A DNA stretch of 6,406 bases. It comes from Chloroflexi bacterium RBG_16_51_16. Its GTDB lineage: Bacteria > Chloroflexota > Anaerolineae > Anaerolineales > Villigracilaceae. The number at the start of each line of letters is the position of its first letter. The first letter of the stretch is position 1. The notes under the pieces were generated by a model that searched no databases, had not been told where the DNA came from, and saw nothing but the letters and a program-made list of their open reading frames with translations. Where the stretch lies: the NCBI GenBank assembly GCA_001796785.1, contig MGNL01000133.1:267-6672 (forward strand), in the 5' to 3' direction. Below, piece after piece: positions 1 through 6,218 of the stretch. Position numbers and translations under genes: made by a program.

Positions 1-960
1 CATCCTTCCATTTATGCCGACCCACAGGTGGGGAGTTCCGAATGCAAAAAGTGTAACCAGGCACAGCCCACCCACCAAACTGTACCCTAACCATTTCCGC
101 GCAGAAAGTTGTCCAAGGATCAGGAACACGATGAGGGCATTGATCGCACTAAAGATGATCGAAAATAATCCCGTGTCGATTTCGCCGGGATCAAAGAATA
201 ATGCAAGAGGTACCATCATAAGTGCAGGGACCGGCGGATTTGGTACGTACCACTTGCCGTTGTAAAACGTCAGATCATGCGTTTGAGCTGGATGATCGAG
301 ATACAAGCGCCCTTTGAGAAATTGTTCAGCCAGTTCATCCCAATACGAGTATCGTGACTTGTCTGTCCAACCGATCCAGGCCGCGATCTGTTCATAGAGG
401 AAAAAAGTAATGAGAAATACAGCAAAACCGATTAGAAATCGATCCAAAAATGAAGCGGTCCGATTTTCGATTAGGACCGTTGAGTAAAAGGTCTTAAGCA
501 GGTAAATGGAGAACCCGCTCCAAAGCGTAATCCAGGCGATAAGCGGAATAAGTCGCGCCCTGACCACCTGCATGAATCCGACCGATGAGGTGGCCGGTGT
601 GAACGCGATCAGGCACAAGACTGAACCGATCAAACTGATTGAATAGACAGCCCACAAAATTATGCTTGGGTGCTTCTCAATCTGGGTTTCGATCCTTTGC
701 CCAATTTTCCGCTGAAGGTTTGTTGATCCGCGGTAACCGATATAAATTAACGCTAAATTGACGGTCAACAACAACAAGAACAAGAACGCAACTGAAAATC
801 GAATCGGAGAGAGTCCAAGTATCAGATTTTCGTTCGCTTCGGATGGGTGAGAAATAAAACTAACGAACAGGAAAGCACCAACCCCGGCTTGAAACCAAAG
901 GATCAAACCCAGCAGACCACGGCGATCGTTTAATAAGCGATAGAGCCGATGGGTAGACAT
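1..960 (-). CDS. Polytopic membrane protein, GT-C/family 39-like, N-terminal part only
   Basis: An open frame of 320 codons runs from an ATG at 960-958 to the left window edge without a stop, so the C-terminus is missing. Strongly hydrophobic segments lie at about residues 15-37, 53-75, 99-120, 136-157, 174-196, 263-285 and 293-315, indicating an integral membrane protein. Between the fifth and the next segment is a polar stretch of about 50 residues with YWDELAEQFLKGRLYL (206-221) and NGKWYVPNPPVPAL (234-247). From recall, this arrangement resembles large membrane proteins of Chloroflexota annotated as family 39 (protein-O-mannosyltransferase-like) or hypothetical. The acidic D208/E209 falls in a loop, but I cannot show that it is the catalytic residue of a GT-C enzyme. 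The start overlaps the stop of the oxidoreductase gene by one base (TAATG). No clear Shine-Dalgarno sequence is present, so translational coupling is likely. A lipid-linked sugar transferase acting outside the membrane is inference; an uncharacterised membrane protein is the safe call. Confidence 0.85.
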   Translation of the reverse strand, partial: MSTHRLYRLLNDRRGLLGLILWFQAGVGAFLFVSFISHPSEANENLILGLSPIRFSVAFLFLLLLTVNLALIYIGYRGSTNLQRKIGQRIETQIEKHPSIILWAVYSISLIGSVLCLIAFTPATSSVGFMQVVRARLIPLIAWITLWSGFSIYLLKTFYSTVLIENRTASFLDRFLIGFAVFLITFFLYEQIAAWIGWTDKSRYSYWDELAEQFLKGRLYLDHPAQTHDLTFYNGKWYVPNPPVPALMMVPLALFFDPGEIDTGLFSIIFSAINALIVFLILGQLSARKWLGYSLVGGLCLVTLFAFGTPHLWVGINGRM

Positions 961-1952
961 TATTTCAGGTTAATCGCCTGACCGCTCTTGTTCGAATCGT
1001 GGATTGCCTGGATCAGCCGCTGGACTCGGAACCCATCCTCAAGTGTACACAGGGGTTGTATATCACCACTGACCACGTTTAGAAAATGTTTCATTTCCTC
1101 CAGGAACATTGTATTTCGTTCCCAACCTGGAGGCAGACTGGATGTCAGCCAATCCATCTGATCGGAGCGATACATGTGGGTAATGCCGTCGGCAAGATCC
1201 CAATGGATCGATCCGTTCGTTCCCACGACTTCAAATCGATGCACTGGCGGTTGTTGGTTGTAGTCCAGGTGCAAGCTTCCCAGAGCTCCACCTTCGAATC
1301 GCAAGCCAACCTTGGCTGTGTCCTCTACATCCACCTGCAGGTCACTGAGCTTGGCAGTAAAACCCCACACGGATTCAAGCCGCCCGATGAGCCACGGGAG
1401 ATAATCCAACGCATGCGATTGGGTAAGCACTACTCCCCCACCCATGTCTGCCCGGGCCGCATAGCTCTGGCGATAATCTTCCCATGGATGCCAAGCCGGC
1501 AAATACTCACCGAAATGAACGTGAGCGGAGATAACCCGGCCGATCTCCCCGTTTGAGATCCATCCTTTGGCAGCCTGCAGTCCCGGATGGAATCGGAATT
1601 GAAATCCAACCAGGATTTTTGATGCGCTGTTTTCCGCCTCCTTCTGCAGCCTGTCCAATCCATCCATCGAGTGCGATATTGGCTTCTCGAGCAGGATCGC
1701 GCATCCAGCCTGAACGGCTGGCAGAGCTACCTGTAAATGCATAGCTGTTGGATTGGACACGATCACTGCATCGGGTTTGTATTTCTCCAGCGCAACTTTC
1801 AAATCCGATTCTTGTGGGTAACCTGTCAGGTCCTCCTCCGGCAAGGTAGCCTTGCCTGAACGAAGGAGGACAATCTCTTTTTGACTGAGTGCCTCCAAAT
1901 TGCGGAGATGACGACGCCCGATCGATCCCAGCCCCGCGATTAGGAATTTCAA
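960..1952 (-). CDS. Gfo/Idh/MocA family NAD(P)-dependent oxidoreductase
   Basis: A 330-residue protein, a normal length for this family of sugar and nucleotide-sugar dehydrogenases. The N-terminal Rossmann domain shows GLGSIGRRH (7-15) for NAD(P) binding, SNPT (66-69) and EKP (89-91), whose K90 is the usual catalytic lysine. The C-terminal alpha/beta domain carries GGGVVLTQSHALDY (171-184), which keeps the family histidine (H180) and aspartate (D183). T177 stands where many relatives have Asp or Glu. The start is TTG at 1952-1950. An in-frame TAG at 1973-1971 leaves no ATG or GTG start upstream, the TTG places the conserved KFLIAGLGSIG directly at the N-terminus, and a strong GGGGAGG precedes it. 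It is a soluble cytoplasmic enzyme. Its place among glycosyltransferases and a sulfotransferase suggests a role in making or modifying an activated sugar; the substrate cannot be read from the sequence. Family assignment is firm. Confidence 0.95.
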   Translation of the reverse strand: MKFLIAGLGSIGRRHLRNLEALSQKEIVLLRSGKATLPEEDLTGYPQESDLKVALEKYKPDAVIVSNPTAMHLQVALPAVQAGCAILLEKPISHSMDGLDRLQKEAENSASKILVGFQFRFHPGLQAAKGWISNGEIGRVISAHVHFGEYLPAWHPWEDYRQSYAARADMGGGVVLTQSHALDYLPWLIGRLESVWGFTAKLSDLQVDVEDTAKVGLRFEGGALGSLHLDYNQQPPVHRFEVVGTNGSIHWDLADGITHMYRSDQMDWLTSSLPPGWERNTMFLEEMKHFLNVVSGDIQPLCTLEDGFRVQRLIQAIHDSNKSGQAINLK

Positions 1953-1956
1953 GATG

Positions 1957-1963
1957 CCTCCCC
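1957..1963 (-). promoter_or_regulatory. Ribosome binding site of the oxidoreductase, deciding a TTG start
   Basis: GGGGAGG lies only 4 bases (CATC) before the TTG start at 1952-1950. It is the strongest Shine-Dalgarno match seen in the window. The spacing is shorter than the usual 5-9 bases. With the in-frame stop just upstream it supports TTG as the true start. Confidence 0.7.
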
Positions 1964-1972
1964 GAGGATACT

Positions 1973-1984
1973 AATACGCGTATT
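1973..1984. repeat. 12-bp perfect palindrome AATACGCGTATT
   Basis: A perfect inverted repeat with no spacer sits in the 53-bp gap between the sulfotransferase stop and the oxidoreductase start, 21 bases upstream of the TTG. It could be an operator half of a dimeric regulator, but a palindrome of this length is expected about once or twice by chance in 6.4 kb. No -35/-10 pair could be placed next to it. As RNA it would give only a 4-bp AU stem with a CGCG loop, so it is not a terminator. Confidence 0.25.
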
Positions 1985-2005
1985 CATTCTACGATTGTAT
2001 ATCTT

Positions 2006-3040
2006 TCACCAGAGCTCATTCTTTTCATATTCCCATTCTCTTAAGATTGCTCCAGCAATTCTCTTGAAAATGGATTTGTCTCGCTCCGTGAAAAGGGTCC
2101 GCCAGTTACCGACTTGTCCTTTTGACAGGAAGGCTGCCAGGTCGCCATTTCGCCGGGCTTGCCATTCTTCATCAGGATTTGAGGACAATTCTGATTTAAC
2201 AAGGTCGCTAATCGATGGATCGACTTCGCCTGCTCCGAGGTGTTCCCAAATTCTTTCCAGACACGGAAGCGGATCGCGTTTCAGATCTTCGAACCGTAGG
2301 GCAAGAAAGTACTCTCCGAACAATTCCCTGCCTCCCTTCAGTATCTCTGTGATATTGGTAACCCATCCTCGGGCGACCCGTTCGAGGAATCGCTCAGTGA
2401 ATATTGAGCGTTTTCCGTTGGTATATGAATCGGGATCCTGTCGCAGTCCGGCTATGATCCCCTCATCCTGTTTTGATAAATACTTGGATTCCTCGACAAA
2501 GTTACGGAACCGCTCTGAGACAGCCACATCCCGGCCATCCCGGATGATATAGATGAGCCTGGCATCCGGATAGATCGCATGCAGGTCTTTCACCGCTTGA
2601 CCATGAATATTTGACGAGGGGCTTTTATCTCCAATGATTCGCTTGCCGGTTTTGATCCCTTCCCGTTCCAGGATGAAATCTGCCGCAGCTCGCAAAATCA
2701 GAGGCGACAGGTCGCGACCCTGATTCCAACGGTTTGATTTGCGCCTTAACCACTCTTCGATCTCCGCTGAATTCACCAGGGATTTCAGGAGAGGCTTTCG
2801 AGTGAAGAAATGTGCCTGGTAATTGCAGTGCACTTCCGGGTGAAGACGAACCAGGCGCATCAAGAGCGTTGTACCCGAACGGGCATGCCCAAAAATAAAA
2901 AATTTGTCCCGTGGAAAGAATTGCTTGATCTCTGCAATTTCCTCAAGGGTAATTCCAGGGATGGCTGAGCGGATGCCCCTGGATGACTCACCCTTGACCA
3001 GGATCCGGGCAGCCTGCTGGATACGGGTAGGGATCTTCAT
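2006..3040 (-). CDS. PAPS-dependent sulfotransferase family protein
   Basis: A 344-residue cytosolic sulfotransferase-fold protein expected to transfer sulfate from PAPS to an acceptor, probably a carbohydrate or lipid carrier in this setting. The 5'-phosphosulfate loop is GHARSGTTLL (51-60) after the beta strand KFFIF. GDKSP (137-141) matches the region holding the active-site residues in bacterial relatives. The 3'-phosphate binding motif is IIRDGRDVAVS (165-175), with R167 and S175 as the expected PAPS contacts. The C-terminal SKGQVGNWRTLFT (306-318) matches the KGxxGDWK element that closes over PAPS. All main cofactor motifs are present, so it looks intact. No signal peptide or membrane segment is seen. 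The ATG at 3040-3038 is the only good start because an in-frame TAA lies at 3067-3065. The nearest Shine-Dalgarno-like GGA is 12 bases away, so initiation looks weak. It follows the lipoprotein gene after 71 bp. The acceptor is unknown. Confidence 0.93.
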   Translation of the reverse strand: MKIPTRIQQAARILVKGESSRGIRSAIPGITLEEIAEIKQFFPRDKFFIFGHARSGTTLLMRLVRLHPEVHCNYQAHFFTRKPLLKSLVNSAEIEEWLRRKSNRWNQGRDLSPLILRAAADFILEREGIKTGKRIIGDKSPSSNIHGQAVKDLHAIYPDARLIYIIRDGRDVAVSERFRNFVEESKYLSKQDEGIIAGLRQDPDSYTNGKRSIFTERFLERVARGWVTNITEILKGGRELFGEYFLALRFEDLKRDPLPCLERIWEHLGAGEVDPSISDLVKSELSSNPDEEWQARRNGDLAAFLSKGQVGNWRTLFTERDKSIFKRIAGAILREWEYEKNELW

Positions 3041-3111
3041 AAATAAAAAAGTTCCATCATTTTTTTACAAATCAACATGAACTAGATCGATGCCTATTGG
3101 TTCTTTGACTG

Positions 3112-3714
3112 TTACTTGAATCCGATCACCTCGGTGCCTACCGTCAATTCGTACTCGGTCCCGGCTGCGGTCATGCATAAAGGATTGATATTTTTCGCCG
3201 TCGAGGTTTCCGGTCCGGAAACATAACCGAATGCCCAGTAACACCCCGCCAGGATCTTCACACTGGCTTCATCGAATATACCGAGGTTGTCGCTGCCCGA
3301 TCCACACTCACCGTAACTGTTTTCTTCCTCCATTCCGAAAGAAAGAGCCACCGATCCGCCGGATTGATTGATGAACGTGGCCGTAACAGTACCTCCCTGC
3401 GGAAATTCAGGGAACGGCAAATAACAGGGGTTTTCCGTTGGACTTCCAAACGCTGCAGGCGAGCTCAAAGTCATCGCCGCAAGTGTAATGACAGGCTGCC
3501 GGGTGAAGGTCGGCGGAGGCGTAAGGGTCGGAGGCAAAGGTGTGATCGTTGGTGAGGGAAGGGCGGCATGCGTGGCTGCCAGTGCCGTCCAGGCATTTGC
3601 GATTGCAGTGTTGCTGATTTGGGTTGCATCCAGTTCAGGTGTTGCATTCGAACTGCAGGCAACCAGCATCAGAGTTAATAATCCGCACAGGAAAACATTG
3701 GATCGCTTTGACAT
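3112..3714 (-). CDS. Secreted lipoprotein with Pro/Thr-rich spacer and four-cysteine C-terminal domain
   Basis: A 200-residue protein with a typical lipoprotein signal: basic MSKR, a hydrophobic stretch (7-19) and lipobox LVAC with lipidated C20. Ser21/Ser22 follow the cysteine. A Thr/Ala-rich segment (24-50) leads into a spacer rich in Pro and Thr (53-74), which would hold the domain away from the membrane. The C-terminal domain (about 93-200) is rich in beta-type alternation and Gly/Ser/Thr. It has cysteines C97, C137, C158 and C180, which could form two disulfides outside the cell. It contains GTVTATFINQSGGSVALSFG (108-127) and AGCYWAFGYVSGP (156-168), a pattern I associate with small beta-sandwich domains of Chloroflexota lipoproteins, from recall only. 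No catalytic motif is seen. The gene starts 12 bp after the GT-B gene, so co-expression with glycan enzymes is likely. Glycan binding or surface anchoring is speculation; the function is unknown. Confidence 0.88.
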   Translation of the reverse strand: MSKRSNVFLCGLLTLMLVACSSNATPELDATQISNTAIANAWTALAATHAALPSPTITPLPPTLTPPPTFTRQPVITLAAMTLSSPAAFGSPTENPCYLPFPEFPQGGTVTATFINQSGGSVALSFGMEEENSYGECGSGSDNLGIFDEASVKILAGCYWAFGYVSGPETSTAKNINPLCMTAAGTEYELTVGTEVIGFK

Positions 3715-3717
3715 AAT

Positions 3718-3724
3718 CCTACCT
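3718..3724 (-). promoter_or_regulatory. Ribosome binding site of the lipoprotein gene
   Basis: AGGTAGG occupies the 12-bp gap between the TAG stop of the GT-B gene (3729-3727) and the ATG at 3714-3712. The first AGG is 7 bases from the start, a good spacing. It fixes the start and shows that the lipoprotein gene is placed to be translated from the same message. Confidence 0.6.
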
Positions 3725-3726
3725 GC

Positions 3727-5175
3727 CTATTGTTTTAATGCCTTCAAAATAAACTCGGCCGTCCTTTTACCCGCACTGCCATCGGTAAAGGTGATTTCCT
3801 GTTCGACAAATTTTCTACGTCGAACCCCATCCAGACTGGAGTCGGCCAGATAGGCATTCAGCGCCGAACGGAGTTGTTGCTCATTTTCTGCAATCCGGCC
3901 CGCTTTCGATTCGCGGAATCTTTTGTGCGTTGGCCAGTTGCCTATCTCTTTTAGAGAGAGAGAATATTTTCTCTTTTTATTCCAACCGCCGGGTGTATCG
4001 AGCACGGAAGCGACGATCGGACGGTCATGGATGGCGCATTCCACAACCATGGTCGAGTACACCGTAACGAAGACATCGGAATGGGCCATCATGGAGGATT
4101 TCTCGTCCATGTCTTCACCGCCGTAGTAACCGAGGGATCCGCCTAATGGAACGGGCTTCACAACTTGAACGTAGGGACAGGAAGCTTCTAGAGCCAGGAT
4201 TCTATCGCGCTCTTCGGCAAATATGCGTGGCTTGTCCTGGAAATGACTGGGATGCAGCCTGACGATCAGTTGAGCTGGCTCGATCAGAGCCTCCGATGAG
4301 ATCAACTGTACGAGGGCTTCAATGTTGGGATAATTTGGTGCAAAATGCACAAAACTGCAAGCATAGGAGATCAATTTCCGTTGCAGATCAAGCCCGTGCA
4401 GTTTGAAATACTGTTCACGCGGGATCAACCAGTCCTTGCGGATATAGCCATCATAAGAGGGCATACCACCGATATGGACCGATTCCGGATCCCAATCTGA
4501 ACCGAGGACGAGTTCTTGTTTTTGTTTCTCAGACCAGCAGTTTGCATAATCCACCTGCGAACCGGGTATGCTGTAGCTGGACGGGTTATCCCAACCTACG
4601 ATTGTCGTCATGGTCGGGATTGATTGCTCCCGCGCTTCTCTTAATAGATAACGGTCCAATCTCCACCCCGGTGTCGATGCGATAACCAGACTGGGCTGAT
4701 ATTTTTCAAAAAGGTCTGTGTACAATCCCGGCGATGGAGTGTACCTCTGCTGGGTGCGCACTAACAATTTACGCAGTCGAACGGAATTACGTAGCAACAC
4801 GGTCAACAATGCTGCCGGCAGCCAGATTCCCAATCGAAATATCCAACGATTCTCTACCCATACCTCCCAGATATGGCTGTCCATCGCCTCGGTGTTCATG
4901 CGATTCGACCCGCCAACCCGCCTTAAATAAGATGACAGCAGCCATTGAATGCGTGGCTGGACCATATTTGCATAATTACTAGCCTGGTTTAATCGCAGGC
5001 TTTCTATATAAAGACCGGACCAGTGAAATTTCTGTGCAATCTGCTCGGCAATTTCATCATCGGTGAGGAGGACTACCTCGATTCCGGACTCCAGTAAAGT
5101 TGGCACCAGGTCACTTTGGAGGAAATAAATAATAGCGGTTCCATGGTCGGCTGAGATGAGCACACGGCGGATCAT
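3727..5175 (-). CDS. GT-B-fold transferase, capsule/CDP-glycerol glycerophosphotransferase-like
   Basis: A 482-residue protein built like two-domain GT-B enzymes of surface polysaccharide synthesis. The N-terminal Rossmann half begins MIRRVLISADHG and holds a long helical insert (about 70-145). VGWDNPSS (193-200) resembles the 'SWDN' segment of CDP-glycerol glycerophosphotransferase-like proteins, and GGMPSYDGY (236-244) resembles their domain-boundary 'GxPxxD'. In the C-terminal half, IVRLHPSHF (304-312) supplies the expected HP motif. DVFVTVYSTMVVECAIHDRP (367-386) matches the donor-binding 'STxxxEA' region. The chosen start is ATG at 5175-5173, which gives an ATGA overlap with the GT2 stop. 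A TTG at 5190-5188 would add five residues (MVLFP) but has no Shine-Dalgarno sequence. The enzyme is probably peripheral at the cytoplasmic membrane face, joining a sugar or polyol phosphate to a growing glycan. The exact donor and acceptor are not readable, and a 2-epimerase-like fold without transferase activity remains possible. Confidence 0.85.
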   Translation of the reverse strand: MIRRVLISADHGTAIIYFLQSDLVPTLLESGIEVVLLTDDEIAEQIAQKFHWSGLYIESLRLNQASNYANMVQPRIQWLLSSYLRRVGGSNRMNTEAMDSHIWEVWVENRWIFRLGIWLPAALLTVLLRNSVRLRKLLVRTQQRYTPSPGLYTDLFEKYQPSLVIASTPGWRLDRYLLREAREQSIPTMTTIVGWDNPSSYSIPGSQVDYANCWSEKQKQELVLGSDWDPESVHIGGMPSYDGYIRKDWLIPREQYFKLHGLDLQRKLISYACSFVHFAPNYPNIEALVQLISSEALIEPAQLIVRLHPSHFQDKPRIFAEERDRILALEASCPYVQVVKPVPLGGSLGYYGGEDMDEKSSMMAHSDVFVTVYSTMVVECAIHDRPIVASVLDTPGGWNKKRKYSLSLKEIGNWPTHKRFRESKAGRIAENEQQLRSALNAYLADSSLDGVRRRKFVEQEITFTDGSAGKRTAEFILKALKQ

Positions 5176-6122
5176 AGGGAATAATACCAATTGAAAATTT
5201 TATTATAGACACCCAGCAGGAGCCTCCTCACCAAACCCAGTTCGAGAACGCGGTGAGTAAAACCATGGCGGCTACCGGTGTTTGTCTTGCCCAGTTCGCC
5301 GCGCAGGTATCCTAGCATATTGCTCATATTCATCGCCAGGGGATCTGTAACCATGAGACGCAGAAATCCTGAGTCATTCATCCGCTTATCGAGCTGGCGG
5401 ACCTGGCCCATCGGTTTGTCCATGTCGAACGGCAGGAATGCTTGCAGCACGGATTTATAGGCTGTAAACTGCCAATGAGAACCACCCGCCATGGCAGAAA
5501 TGCCCTGATAGGTGATCTTGTAGTCGCATGTCTCCGAATAAACTTTCCGATTCTCTTCTTCAGATTGGCCTAAGGAGAGGTTAAATTCGAGGAACGTCTT
5601 CCATGGAATGAACTGTCCCATCTCAACTGAGCCGTTCTCGCGTGCCCAGGCCAGTGTGGATTGATAAAACTCCGGAGGTGTTCGAAATGGTCGTGCGGTC
5701 ACCATCCCGACGTTGGGAAATGTTTCGAGGATCTCGACCGAATGACCAAGCCAGCCAGGCGAGAAAAGCACATCACTGTCGCAGTATGAGATGATCTCGC
5801 CTGGAGCACCGCCCAGGATGACATTCCATGCTCCCCCTTTCCCTACATTTTTTTCGGAAAGGATCAGGTATTGGATCTGGCCGGCTTCTTTTTCGGAAAT
5901 AAGAAAATCACGCACCTCTGCACAGGAGCCGTTGTCGAACACCATCAAGTCAAAAGGCAAACCTGGATCTCTTCGCATGGATTGCATGCACATTTTTAGA
6001 ACATCCAGGGTTTCAGAATAATATCCGCTCAGAAAAGGGATGTAGTTAAGGACAGCAACTGTGACCCTCTGTGGTCGGGTTACATCATTAACGAATTTTG
6101 CTGGATTCTGACCTTTGCGCAT
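5172..6122 (-). CDS. Family 2 (GT-A fold) glycosyltransferase
   Basis: A 316-residue protein with a GT2 domain over roughly residues 19-140. It shows the first strand VTVAVLNY (20-27), the nucleotide-binding FDNGS (62-66), NVGKGGAWN (92-100) and the metal-binding DxD as YCDSDVLF (113-120), with D115 and D117. QLDKRMNDSGF (243-253) may provide the later acidic residue of the active site. The C-terminal third (about 285-316) is basic and hydrophobic without a clear membrane span, so it may associate with the membrane surface. The ATG at 6122-6120 is chosen because the domain begins about 19 residues later. The Shine-Dalgarno sequence is weak (an AAGG about 16 bases away). It would transfer a sugar from a nucleotide donor to a glycan acceptor in the cytoplasm. 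Its TGA stop lies inside the ATG of the GT-B gene (ATGA), so the two are likely made together. The sugar is unknown. Confidence 0.93.
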   Translation of the reverse strand: MRKGQNPAKFVNDVTRPQRVTVAVLNYIPFLSGYYSETLDVLKMCMQSMRRDPGLPFDLMVFDNGSCAEVRDFLISEKEAGQIQYLILSEKNVGKGGAWNVILGGAPGEIISYCDSDVLFSPGWLGHSVEILETFPNVGMVTARPFRTPPEFYQSTLAWARENGSVEMGQFIPWKTFLEFNLSLGQSEEENRKVYSETCDYKITYQGISAMAGGSHWQFTAYKSVLQAFLPFDMDKPMGQVRQLDKRMNDSGFLRLMVTDPLAMNMSNMLGYLRGELGKTNTGSRHGFTHRVLELGLVRRLLLGVYNKIFNWYYSL

Positions 6123-6218
6123 GATTAACTGAATTCTGCCTTGAATGGTTAAATGATTATTAAAGTCGGAATAGTTTAATACCAGAGATAGCGGCGGAAG
6201 GACCTTTCAGGGTTTTCG

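Noticed and set aside
1086..1556. A 156-codon plus-strand frame opposite the oxidoreductase gene
   Set aside because: It is antisense to a firmly assigned gene and has no ribosome binding site or recognisable motif.
1995..2552. A 185-codon plus-strand frame opposite the sulfotransferase gene
   Set aside because: It lies wholly antisense to a gene with intact PAPS-binding motifs. Its translation is Ser/Arg-rich with no domain character, typical of a shadow frame.
3044..3067. Possible hairpin (TAAAAAA with TTTTTTA) in the leader of the sulfotransferase, with GATGGAA in the loop
   Set aside because: The stem is made only of A:U pairs and would be very weak. It is neither a terminator nor a convincing translational switch. 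The A- and T-runs are better seen as an AT-rich leader.
3041..3111. Possible promoter for the sulfotransferase (a TTGATT about 17 bases before an AT-rich stretch)
   Set aside because: The -10 match is poor and would fall almost on the start codon, leaving no room for a leader.
3488..3853. A 121-codon plus-strand frame across the lipoprotein/GT-B junction
   Set aside because: The Val/Gly-rich start is the complement of the Pro/Thr spacer codons, and the frame runs across two well-supported opposite-strand genes.
6123..6218. Terminator or promoter in the 96-bp gap before the GT2 gene
   Set aside because: AAGGTCCTT is a short near-palindrome with no loop to form an RNA hairpin and no T-run after it. 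The AT-rich TTTAATAAT has no matching -35 element.
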